In this document: positions 17,239 to 25,187 of the stretch, one piece after another
Numbering within the stretch: position 1 is the first letter of the stretch
How the letters are laid out: the number at the start of each line of letters is the position of its first letter
Assembly (NCBI GenBank): GCA_903848645.1
Contig: CAINGU010000011.1
Coordinates: 1-44,251, forward strand
DNA: 44,251 bases
DNA from: an uncultured cyanobacterium
GTDB lineage: Bacteria > Cyanobacteriota > Cyanobacteriia > Cyanobacteriales > Nostocaceae
Reading direction: 5' to 3'
Position numbers and translations under genes: made by a program
The notes under the pieces: generated by a model
Seen by the model: only the letters and a program-made list of their open reading frames with translations
What the model was told of the DNA's origin: nothing
Databases searched by the model: none

Positions 17239-18525
17239 ATGAATCCAGTCAAATCCCTACTGCGAGTTTTCGGTAGCCAGAAAATGGCGGCTTTAATACT
17301 ACTAGGATTTTCCTCCGGGTTGCCCTTGTTTTTGACTAGCAAGACCCTACAAGCATGGATGACCGTTGAAAAAGTAGATTTAACTGCTATCGGCTTATTT
17401 AGCCTGGTAGGTGTGCCATATTCCTTAAAATTTCTGTGGTCGCCGCTGTTAGACTGGTTTACCTTGCCATTTTTAGGCAGACGACGGGGTTGGTTAATTA
17501 TACTTCAAATTGGGTTATTAATAGCGATCGCCGCTATGGCCTTGCAACAACCCAAACAAGCCCTGCAATTCTTAGCCATTAACGCCGTAGTCATTGCCTT
17601 CCTCAGTGCCACCCAGGACATCGCCGCTGATGCTTACCGAACGGACGTTCTCGAACCCCTAGAAATGGGCGCAGGTGCAGCAGTATTCGTGCTAGGTTAT
17701 CGTATTGCCCTATTACTTACAGGCTCATTAGCCCTAATTCTTGCCGATAGAATAGCCTGGTCATCAGTATACTTATTAATGTCCGTCGGCATGGCACTAG
17801 GGATTATTGCCACCCTATTTGCACCAGAACCAAAAGAAATCAATCCCCCAGCCTCCTTAACCGACGCTGTAATCCTGCCCTTTGGAGAATTTTTCCAACG
17901 TCAAGGTGCAGTTCAAGCCATACTAATTCTATTATTTATCGTTCTTTATAAACTCGGTGATTCCTTTGTCAATAATATGTCCACGCCGTTTTTGCTGCAA
18001 ACTGGCTTCACACAAACTGATATTGGGGCAATTCAAGGCGGCATGGGACTAATAGCCACCATAGTTGGCACGTTGGCAGGTGGCGCATTTTTGAGTAAAA
18101 TTGGACTGAATCGCTCACTTTGGGTATTTGGTGCTTTACAGGCAATCAGCAACCTGTCCTATCTGATCCTGGCACAAGTTGGTAAAAATTATCAGGTTCT
18201 CGTACTGACAATTAATATAGAACACTTTTGTGCTGGATTAGGAACAGCCGCCTTTGTGGCTTTTTTGATGAATATGTGTAATCAGCGTTATTCCGCCACT
18301 CAATATGCGTTACTTTCTAGTTTTATGGCCGTAAGTCGTGATATTCTAGTTGCGCCAGCAGGTTCTTTAGCCAAAATTACAGGTTGGCCGTTATTTTTTG
18401 TAATTAGTATTTTTGCTGCTGTACCAGGACTTCTCCTGTTACCATTATTTGCCCCTTGGAATCCCAAAGTATTGGCAGCAACTAGACCAGGACTAGAAGA
18501 AGAAGATATATGGGAACCCAAGTAG
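17239..18525 (+). CDS. AmpG-type MFS transporter
   Basis: A 428-aa multi-membrane-segment protein of the major facilitator superfamily, AmpG/PAT branch. In bacteria AmpG brings cell-wall muropeptides into the cytoplasm; other branch members carry acetyl-CoA. The N-terminal segment ALILLGFSSGLPLFLTSKTLQAWM and the PYSLKFLWSPLLDWFTLPFLGRRRGW motif (about 60-85, between membrane segments 2 and 3) are typical for this branch. About 12 membrane segments can be drawn. It starts at ATG 17239, and its last 16 bases overlap the next small membrane protein gene, suggesting co-translation. Substrate is inferred from the family only. Confidence 0.88.
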   Translation: MNPVKSLLRVFGSQKMAALILLGFSSGLPLFLTSKTLQAWMTVEKVDLTAIGLFSLVGVPYSLKFLWSPLLDWFTLPFLGRRRGWLIILQIGLLIAIAAMALQQPKQALQFLAINAVVIAFLSATQDIAADAYRTDVLEPLEMGAGAAVFVLGYRIALLLTGSLALILADRIAWSSVYLLMSVGMALGIIATLFAPEPKEINPPASLTDAVILPFGEFFQRQGAVQAILILLFIVLYKLGDSFVNNMSTPFLLQTGFTQTDIGAIQGGMGLIATIVGTLAGGAFLSKIGLNRSLWVFGALQAISNLSYLILAQVGKNYQVLVLTINIEHFCAGLGTAAFVAFLMNMCNQRYSATQYALLSSFMAVSRDILVAPAGSLAKITGWPLFFVISIFAAVPGLLLLPLFAPWNPKVLAATRPGLEEEDIWEPK

Positions 18526-18914
18526 TTATTCTTGTCGGTACATTTGTTCTGATAGTCACAGGTATATTACTGGGCTATGTCCTCTCACAATTAGTTCAGC
18601 AAAATCTGGCTTTTAATTTCCTCACACTCCTGGGAACAATCAGCCTGATTCTAATTTTTGGTACACTTTATTACGTCCTATTTTGGCAACTGCAACGCGA
18701 ATCCCTACAAACAATCAATCCCAGCATACCTAACCCACCAGATGAAGAAGTAACTGGCAACTACCTCAAAAATCGCCTAATCGCTAGATTATCTGGAGAC
18801 GTTGCGGCTGCGGAAAGACTGATTGAGCAAGCTAAACAAAACTTTCCCGGAATGCCAGAAAATTGGTACTGTGAACGAGTTTTAGATGAATTAGACCAAG
18901 ATCAGCAATCCTAG
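18510..18914 (+). CDS. Small two-TM conserved cyanobacterial-type protein
   Basis: Not recognised by name. 134 aa with two hydrophobic segments (about 5-28 and 36-58) and a soluble C-terminal tail. The tail (about 85-134) has NRLIARLSGDVAAAERLIEQAKQNFPGMPENWYCERVLDELDQD, here described in part, and looks like a short helical domain. It begins inside the transporter gene in another frame, 16 bases before that stop, so translation is probably coupled. Could help or regulate the AmpG-like transporter; this is inferred from position alone. Confidence 0.75.
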   Translation: MGTQVVILVGTFVLIVTGILLGYVLSQLVQQNLAFNFLTLLGTISLILIFGTLYYVLFWQLQRESLQTINPSIPNPPDEEVTGNYLKNRLIARLSGDVAAAERLIEQAKQNFPGMPENWYCERVLDELDQDQQS

Positions 18915-18981
18915 TCCGGCTTTGCCAAATCCAAATAATTGCTAGAATCAATACTGTTGCTATTTATTTACAATCAACAAC

Positions 18982-19149
18982 ATGGCCTTTTTTCGTCAAT
19001 ACATCGCCCCTTTCCTCGCACTGTTGATATTTGCCTTGGCCTTAGTAGCAGTCAGCGCCCGCATCTTTTTACCCTCTGATATGGTAGCCCCCGCACCTAT
19101 TGGCATGATAATTGATTGGCAATTGATTTCATCACATCTGAAATTTTAA
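18982..19149 (+). CDS. Small single-pass membrane protein (55 aa)
   Basis: An ORF below common length cut-offs. ATG at 18982, TAA at 19147-19149. The sequence starts MAFFRQYIAPFLALLIFALA and has one strong hydrophobic helix (about 9-29), followed by SARIFLPSDMVAPAPIG and a short polar end. The codon use and clean start fit a real gene. It lies on the same strand as its neighbours, 68 bases after the two-TM protein and 10 bases before the acetyltransferase. Function unknown. Confidence 0.65.
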   Translation: MAFFRQYIAPFLALLIFALALVAVSARIFLPSDMVAPAPIGMIIDWQLISSHLKF

Positions 19150-19158
19150 TTTTGAATT

Positions 19159-19644
19159 TTGAATTTACTTCCAGGCTATTCTATTCGCAAAGGCTCTACT
19201 CTTAATCAAGCCCTCTTGGTCAAGTTCATGCAAAGGAGTTACCAAGAACAATTCCCTGATCAAGACTTTTCCCACTTGGCACATACAGTTGAGCAATACT
19301 TCTGTCTTGATACGCCTTTATGGTGGGTTTATGAAGAGGTAGGGGGCAAGGGAGAGACATTTTCTCCCATAGCTTGTCTCTGGGCTGGAAATGCTATAGA
19401 TCAGGTAAGTGGCGATCGCCATTCTCACATTTTTCTCCTCTACGTTACACCAGAACATCGCCGACAGGGAATAGGGAAAGCCTTAATGCAATACTTAGAA
19501 GATTGGGCTAAACAAAGAGGTGATCGCCAAATTGGACTACAAGTATTTCCATCAAATACCACCGCATTAAATCTTTATCATCAACTCGGTTATCAAGAAC
19601 AATCCCTTTGGATGGTAAAATCACTTCAGTTAGGGAATTCTTAA
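19159..19644 (+). CDS. GNAT-family N-acetyltransferase
   Basis: A 161-aa GCN5-related acetyltransferase. The acetyl-CoA site is the RRQGIGKALMQYLEDWAKQRG helix (about 101-121), preceded by the strand HIFLLYVTPEH; NTTALNLYHQLGYQ near the C-terminus completes the fold. The start is unusual: the frame opens just after an in-frame TGA at 19153-19155 and the first possible start is TTG at 19159, in a repeat of ATTTTGA. The first ATG is 28 residues inside and would delete the first strand. So TTG is preferred. Substrate not predictable. Confidence 0.87.
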   Translation: MNLLPGYSIRKGSTLNQALLVKFMQRSYQEQFPDQDFSHLAHTVEQYFCLDTPLWWVYEEVGGKGETFSPIACLWAGNAIDQVSGDRHSHIFLLYVTPEHRRQGIGKALMQYLEDWAKQRGDRQIGLQVFPSNTTALNLYHQLGYQEQSLWMVKSLQLGNS

Positions 19645-19686
19645 CAGGGAACAGGGAACGGGGAATAGGGTTACAGTAAAATAATT

Positions 19687-20445
19687 ATGTACGACGAATA
19701 CGAACTAAGCTTACTCGATACCGAAGCAGAGCTAGAAAGTCCTCTAGACCAAATAGAACCACTTACTGATGAATCAGCAGTGGAAAAACCTGATCCAGAA
19801 TTAATGCTGGTACTCCTAGAAAATCCCCAGTCCCAGCAGCGGATGTTAGCAGCGCGTGCTTTTTGTGATATTCAAGATGAACGAGCAACACCTCATCTTA
19901 TTCATCTATTAACAGATAACTGTCCCCTAGTGCGAGTCAGTGCGGCTTATGGTATTGGTCGCAACCCCGCCAAAGAAGCCGTAGAACCATTAATTATGCA
20001 ACTTAACCGCGATTTTAATGGTTATGTTCGCAAAGGCGTAGTTTGGGCTTTAGGTAATTGCCGCGATCGCCGTTCCTTAGCACCCCTCACCGATGCCCTC
20101 AGAACCGATATTCCCGCCGTGCGTCTGTGGGCAGCCAGCGCCCTAGCACAGATGACAGAAGTAGGTTATGAAGCCATCGTGGGCGCGATTCCTGCCCTGA
20201 TTGAAGCCTTAGTTAAAGACCCCATTGCCGCTGTGCGAAGTAACTCCGCTTGGACAATTGGCCAGCTTTGTAAAGAACTACCCTCTAATGTTGTCTATGC
20301 CACAGCCATAGACGCATTAATTCAAGCCTTTGCCGAAGATCAGGATTTAGGAGTCAGAGCAGATACCAAAGCTTCACTTCTGGGAGTAGGAGATCCTCGC
20401 GGCTTACAATTAATCGAAACCCTCGAACAAGAAGGATGGTTTTAG
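19687..20445 (+). CDS. HEAT-repeat protein
   Basis: A 252-aa protein. After an acidic N-terminal arm (about 1-38) come five or so HEAT-type helical repeats with the recurring pattern VRxSAAYGIG, VRKGVVWALG, VRLWAASALA, VRSNSAWTIG and VRADTKASLL. Such proteins in cyanobacteria include phycobilisome lyases, NblB-like factors and scaffold proteins, but no chromophore-lyase cysteine motif stands out. The most likely role is protein-protein binding. It ends a plus-strand run and is followed by the minus-strand GGDEF gene, convergent, with a 106-base gap of A/G-rich low-complexity sequence. Confidence 0.85.
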   Translation: MYDEYELSLLDTEAELESPLDQIEPLTDESAVEKPDPELMLVLLENPQSQQRMLAARAFCDIQDERATPHLIHLLTDNCPLVRVSAAYGIGRNPAKEAVEPLIMQLNRDFNGYVRKGVVWALGNCRDRRSLAPLTDALRTDIPAVRLWAASALAQMTEVGYEAIVGAIPALIEALVKDPIAAVRSNSAWTIGQLCKELPSNVVYATAIDALIQAFAEDQDLGVRADTKASLLGVGDPRGLQLIETLEQEGWF

Positions 20446-20551
20446 AAGAAGGAGTCACCAAGTCACCGAGTCAGGAGGAAAAAGAAGAAAGAAGAAAGAA
20501 GGAATCATTAAGAAAAAAATCAAATCACAAAAATCATAAAAATCATAAAAA

Positions 20552-23500
20552 TCACAGTACAGACTGATTGCGTCCTTGTTGTTTGGCGCGGTAGAGTGCT
20601 TGATCAGCTTGTTCGATCATATCAATTGTTGATAAATCGGCAGTAGGTATCAAACTGGTAATACCCAGACTAATGGTGACTGTATTACTCACTTTTGAAG
20701 CTTGATGAGGAATTGCTAAATCTTGAATCGCGGCATGAATCTGTTGCGCGATCGCCATTGCTCCTTCGGAGTTAGTATTAGGTAAAATCACCACAAATTC
20801 TTCTCCACCGTAACGAGCCACCAAATCCGCTGACCGAGATACAATCTGTTGCACAGCCTGAGCGAGTTTGATCAGGCACTCATCCCCTAATTGATGACCG
20901 TAAAAATCGTTATAGCGTTTAAAATAATCAACATCAAATAATAGTAAAGATAAAGGTTGCTGTTCTCGATAGAGCCGTTGCCATTCTTGCTCTAAACGAT
21001 TGTCAAAACAGCGACGATTGGCAATTTGCGTCAACCCATCAAGATTAACCAGTTTTTCCAGTTCCTCATTTGCTATTCTGAGATTATATTCTGCTGCTTG
21101 CAAGGCTAATTCTGTTTTCTTGCGATCGCTCACATCTAAGACAACGCCATAATAAGCAATATCTCCATTTTCTCGCCGTTCTGGTCTAGACCTGGCTTTG
21201 ATCCACTTGAGTTTTCCCGAAGGGGTGATAATGCGCCACTCATGGTTAAAAGGAGACATATTTTCCAGACTGTAAGCCAGTGCTTCCTCATAGCCAACGC
21301 AATCATCAGGATGAAATTGCTCAAAGCAGAGATGAGGATTTTCTAGGATTTGAGCCACAGTAATTTCATGAATATCCTCAAATGCACGACTCATATATTC
21401 GTAATACCAAGAGCCATCCAACCGCCTGATCGTAATATAAATTACTCCTGGGGAAGATACAGAAATCTCTTTAAACCGCTTTTCACTTTCAATTAAAGCT
21501 AACTCTGTTTGTTTCCGCTTACTGATATCTTGGGACGTTCCTAAAGTTTGCTTTAACCTACCATCGGTAGTTCTAGAAAACACCATATCTCGACTATAAA
21601 GCCAACACCATTCTCCTTGAGCATTCTTAACGCGATATTCTGTTTCCACGAACTCACGATCTTGCAGAGTATAAAGCTCTTGCATCTTCTCATAGACAAG
21701 ATTTAGATCATCAGGATGACAGATAATGGGCAATAAGTTAGCTCCCATGGACTGAATCTCTGCGGCAGAATAACCTAATATTTCAGATACAGAGCGATTA
21801 ATGTAAACATTTCGCTGTTCAATTTGGTCATAAATATAAAGTAAGTTTGGTGTTAGTTCGGTAATTTGTTCAATAAAATTTTGGCTCTCTCGCAGTTGAT
21901 CTTCTGCTTGTTTGCGGAGGTGAAGTTCATCATAGAGATTGCTAACATCTCTGATTGCGCCAATGATACAATCCTCTTCACCCAAATATTGTACTCTAGC
22001 TGACATGAGAACAGTCTTAGTTTGCTTTGAGTAAGTGCGAATCTGCACTTTAAAATTCAGAATACTTCCTTCATTAACTAGCGTTTGTCTGAAGTGGTGT
22101 AAATCCTCTAGATTTTCCCACAAATCTAATTCCATGCAGGTTTTCCCAAGGATGTTTTCTGGGATATCTCCACAAAACTGGCAAAGACTTTCATTAACAT
22201 TCAAAAATCTTCCTTCCCCTAATGTGGCAATCCAAAGGGGGTTAGGAGTGGTTTGAAAAATAGTCGAAAATTTAGTTTCTGATTCCTGAAATGCCTTTTT
22301 AATTTGAGCAGACATCTGGTTAAAGGATGTTGCTAAAACCTTTAATTCTGCAATTTTTATATCTTCTGATAAAGACTCTTGCCACTCTCCCTTAGTCATA
22401 GCTTGACTAGCTTGACTCAAGCGTAAAATAGGTTTAGTTATCCAGTATGCAGTGAAGCTACCCGTCCCCATAGCAATTACTAGCGCCAAACCACAGAGGA
22501 TCACGGTTATTTGGGCATTGGCATGAATTTCTGCCATAAATTCCGATTCAGGAATCACCGTCACTACCAGCCAATTTAAGCCGTAATCGTCGTTGTAGGG
22601 CGTAACTCTCACAAAGGGTTTTTGTGATAAAGACGGGTGGTATAGTTCGGGCTTGGAGATAGCTTGCAAACTGCCAAACCGCCGGATTAAATCCTGGGTT
22701 GCGTCGCGGATTACAGATTCACGGCTATTCAAGGCTTGCAGTCGTGTAGCTTTACCATTGACAATAGGAGCAGGAGATTCATCTTCAGAACTAGCAACAA
22801 TCAACCCTGATCGCTCGATAATAAAAATATGACCTGATTTTCCATAATGCAGTTTTTTCAGAAATCTACTAATTTGCGAGAGTTCGAGATCAATACCGAG
22901 TACACCCATCAACTCTTTTTGCTGGTTATAGACAGGAGTGCTGGCAGAAATGCAGATGCGATCAGGTACATTTGCCCATGTATAAATAGAACTCCAAATC
23001 GGTTTACCAGCTTGGACTGCATCTAAGTACCAGGGAGCATTATTATATTGCGGGTTTTTGAGAGTAGCTGCTAATTTGAGCCGATTTCCCTGGTTATCTA
23101 CTGAGTAGCTGCGACTTTTGCCCAGATCAGACATGGGAATTTCTCCAATGTCCAACTTATTACCCAGCCCATAACCAGCACCAATAAATCCTCCTTCTTT
23201 AGTACCAAAGTTAATATAAGTAAAATTGAAAGATTGCATCTGACGATAAAAATATTTACCCAAGTTGTTAAAATTATTTAAGTCTAAAATTCCCGACTCA
23301 AAAGCATCTACATTGGTGCGGTTGATTTCCTGGGCTTTTCCCAAATAACTATCTAAATGTTGATCAATGCGATCGCCCACCTCCGTCATTAATTGATCTG
23401 CCAGATTCTCCACAGCCTCCTGTCCGCTACGGTAGGAAAAATAGCCCACCAGTGTCACCAATCCCACGGTTTGTAAAACAAAAGGTACTATTAATAAGGT

Positions 23501-23557
23501 TCTTAGGGATACTTTGGCGAATATTTTAGCAGACCAGTTAACTGAAGCATTATTCAT
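20552..23557 (-). CDS. Cache-HAMP-PAS-GGDEF diguanylate cyclase
   Basis: Membrane-bound sensor making the second messenger c-di-GMP. From the ATG at 23557 it has 1001 aa; an alternative ATG 72 bases upstream adds 24 residues of less likely sequence. Order: N-terminal membrane segment, extracytoplasmic Cache sensor (about 60-345), second membrane segment, HAMP (about 370-425), three PAS domains with PAC segments, then GGDEF. In the long numbering the active motif GGEEF is at 941-945, and the inhibitory RxxD site (R932-D935) lies five residues before it; both are intact. So it should be catalytically active and feedback controlled. Orientation and proximity to the EAL response regulator suggest opposing enzymes on one signal pool. 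Confidence 0.93.
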   Translation of the reverse strand: MNNASVNWSAKIFAKVSLRTLLIVPFVLQTVGLVTLVGYFSYRSGQEAVENLADQLMTEVGDRIDQHLDSYLGKAQEINRTNVDAFESGILDLNNFNNLGKYFYRQMQSFNFTYINFGTKEGGFIGAGYGLGNKLDIGEIPMSDLGKSRSYSVDNQGNRLKLAATLKNPQYNNAPWYLDAVQAGKPIWSSIYTWANVPDRICISASTPVYNQQKELMGVLGIDLELSQISRFLKKLHYGKSGHIFIIERSGLIVASSEDESPAPIVNGKATRLQALNSRESVIRDATQDLIRRFGSLQAISKPELYHPSLSQKPFVRVTPYNDDYGLNWLVVTVIPESEFMAEIHANAQITVILCGLALVIAMGTGSFTAYWITKPILRLSQASQAMTKGEWQESLSEDIKIAELKVLATSFNQMSAQIKKAFQESETKFSTIFQTTPNPLWIATLGEGRFLNVNESLCQFCGDIPENILGKTCMELDLWENLEDLHHFRQTLVNEGSILNFKVQIRTYSKQTKTVLMSARVQYLGEEDCIIGAIRDVSNLYDELHLRKQAEDQLRESQNFIEQITELTPNLLYIYDQIEQRNVYINRSVSEILGYSAAEIQSMGANLLPIICHPDDLNLVYEKMQELYTLQDREFVETEYRVKNAQGEWCWLYSRDMVFSRTTDGRLKQTLGTSQDISKRKQTELALIESEKRFKEISVSSPGVIYITIRRLDGSWYYEYMSRAFEDIHEITVAQILENPHLCFEQFHPDDCVGYEEALAYSLENMSPFNHEWRIITPSGKLKWIKARSRPERRENGDIAYYGVVLDVSDRKKTELALQAAEYNLRIANEELEKLVNLDGLTQIANRRCFDNRLEQEWQRLYREQQPLSLLLFDVDYFKRYNDFYGHQLGDECLIKLAQAVQQIVSRSADLVARYGGEEFVVILPNTNSEGAMAIAQQIHAAIQDLAIPHQASKVSNTVTISLGITSLIPTADLSTIDMIEQADQALYRAKQQGRNQSVL

Positions 23558-23954
23558 ATTTTTAGCGATAGGATATGAGGTGTATGAGGTAGGGTATAAG
23601 TTTTTTGTTAATATTCCTATTCTCACCATATCGCAAAGTGTATTTGCCTAAGAAGATGTTTGTAAAGTCTAGATTTATACATAACTTTTCAAACACCCTC
23701 TCATACAATTTTAGATTTTGGATTTTATAGCAGGAGTCAGGAGTCAGGAGTAAAACCCTGTTATAGTCGGCGTTTCATTATCAATTGATGTCCTAATCAC
23801 CTTGTCCGTTGCTATGGATTCTAACTCTTCTTCCCTATTACCTATAGGACTAATATTTGATTTTTGAAATGTACGTAGGGTGGGCATTGCCCACCAAAAC
23901 CCCCTACGGTGGGCAATGCCCACCCTACACTACTATCACCTATTACCTATTACC
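23558..23954. other. Intergenic stretch between cyclase and EAL gene
   Basis: 397 bases without a gene. It should hold the promoter of the cyclase. It contains the second copy of the 86-bp inverted-repeat element (23849-23934) and a short AGTCAGG tandem (about 23733-23749). No RNA gene was recognised. Confidence 0.5.
23849..23934. repeat. 86-bp inverted-repeat element, copy 2 (spacer flipped)
   Basis: Same outer sequence as 1-86 (ACTAATATTTGATTTTTGAA at the left, CCCTACACTACT at the right) and the same length. The central spacer is the reverse complement of that in copy 1, while the loop triplets of the two arms are not exchanged. It lies just beyond the stop codon of the minus-strand EAL gene, the same position as copy 1 relative to its neighbour. 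Confidence 0.85.
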
Positions 23955-25160
23955 CTAAATAGATAAAGATTTATTCGTCAATAACAGCTTTTGGAATTCT
24001 AAAATAGGTAATGCTGGACTGCATATAAAACCTTGAATAGCATCGCATTTGTTCTCACGCAAAAATGCTAGTTCCGTTTCAGTTTCTACCCCTTCTGCGA
24101 TAATTTTTAGATTCAGATCATGTCCTAACTGAATTAAGTTTTTTGTAATTGCTGCTTTGCGGTAATCATCATTAATATTTTGGATAAAATCACGATCTAT
24201 TTTGAGAGTATCCATTGGTAATTGCTTGAGAGTAAGCAAGGAATTATTACTAACTCCAAAATCATCAATGGCAATTTTTACCCCTAAAGAGCGCAATTGA
24301 TTCATAGCAGTTATTGCCCCATCTACATCTTCCAAAATCATTCTTTCTGTGAGTTCAAGTTCGAGAAAATTCGATTGAATATTATTGCTAGATATCAAGT
24401 GAATAATTTTGGAAATTAAATCTGGTTGATTAAATTCAATTGCTGACAAATTAACAGCTATCGTTAAGTTATGAATGCCAATATCTTGCCAAACTTGCAT
24501 TTGGTGGCAAACTGTATTTAACACCCATTTACCAATATCAATAATTAATCCATAAGACTCTGCTAAAGGAATAAATTCCTGTGGTGATACTCTTCCTATC
24601 TCCACACTCTGCCAACGCAATAGGCTTTCTGCTGATGTAATTCGACCAGTATTAATATCAATAATTGGTTGATAATGAACCTCAAAACCCTCAAAAAAAT
24701 TTTCTTTAATTACTTTTTGTAAATTGGTTAAAACCATCTGCATTCTTGGTGTTAATTTGTTAGCACCAGACAACAAATGCTTCTTTAAATTTGAATACTT
24801 TTCCAACTTATTCAGAATAGCACTCAATAACTCAGCCCTTGTAAATGGCTTAGTGAGATAATCATCTGCACCCATATTCATCCCTTGACGGAAATCAGAT
24901 TGAGCCGATTTAGCGGTCAAAAAAATGAAAGGAATAGTTGCTGTTGATGGTTCTTGACGCAATGCGGTTAATACACCATAACCATCTAGTTCTGGCATCA
25001 TCATATCACACACAATTAAATCTGGTTGTTCTGACATGGCCATATTTAAGCCTATTTTGCCATTAGCAGCGACAACAGTTTCAAAATTCTCAGCTTCTAG
25101 TAAATCTAATAGATTCTCCCGAACTGATTCTTCATCTTCAATAACTAAAATTTTTGGCAT
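23955..25160 (-). CDS. Response regulator with EAL (c-di-GMP phosphodiesterase) domain
   Basis: REC-EAL protein of 401 aa. The receiver domain (1-120) has phospho-acceptor Asp52 (IVCDMMMPELDG), Thr82 and Lys104. The EAL domain (about 155-395) carries the key residues: E178 (as ESLLRW rather than EALLRW), NLSAIEF, ELTERM, IDDFG, LKIDRDFI and AEGVET. The loop after IDDFG reads VSNNSL instead of the common TGYSSL; this loop helps dimer-dependent activation, so activity may be altered. It lies 27 bases downstream of the histidine kinase gene on the same strand, the expected partner. c-di-GMP hydrolysis controlled by phosphorylation is the likely job. Confidence 0.95.
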   Translation of the reverse strand: MPKILVIEDEESVRENLLDLLEAENFETVVAANGKIGLNMAMSEQPDLIVCDMMMPELDGYGVLTALRQEPSTATIPFIFLTAKSAQSDFRQGMNMGADDYLTKPFTRAELLSAILNKLEKYSNLKKHLLSGANKLTPRMQMVLTNLQKVIKENFFEGFEVHYQPIIDINTGRITSAESLLRWQSVEIGRVSPQEFIPLAESYGLIIDIGKWVLNTVCHQMQVWQDIGIHNLTIAVNLSAIEFNQPDLISKIIHLISSNNIQSNFLELELTERMILEDVDGAITAMNQLRSLGVKIAIDDFGVSNNSLLTLKQLPMDTLKIDRDFIQNINDDYRKAAITKNLIQLGHDLNLKIIAEGVETETELAFLRENKCDAIQGFICSPALPILEFQKLLLTNKSLSI

Positions 25161-25187
25161 ATTTCACCTGATTTTTGCGATAATTAT

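Noticed and set aside
20446-20551. A/G-rich stretch with AAATCATAAAAATCATAA repeats as an RNA gene
   Set aside because: Simple low-complexity sequence between convergent genes with no stem structure.
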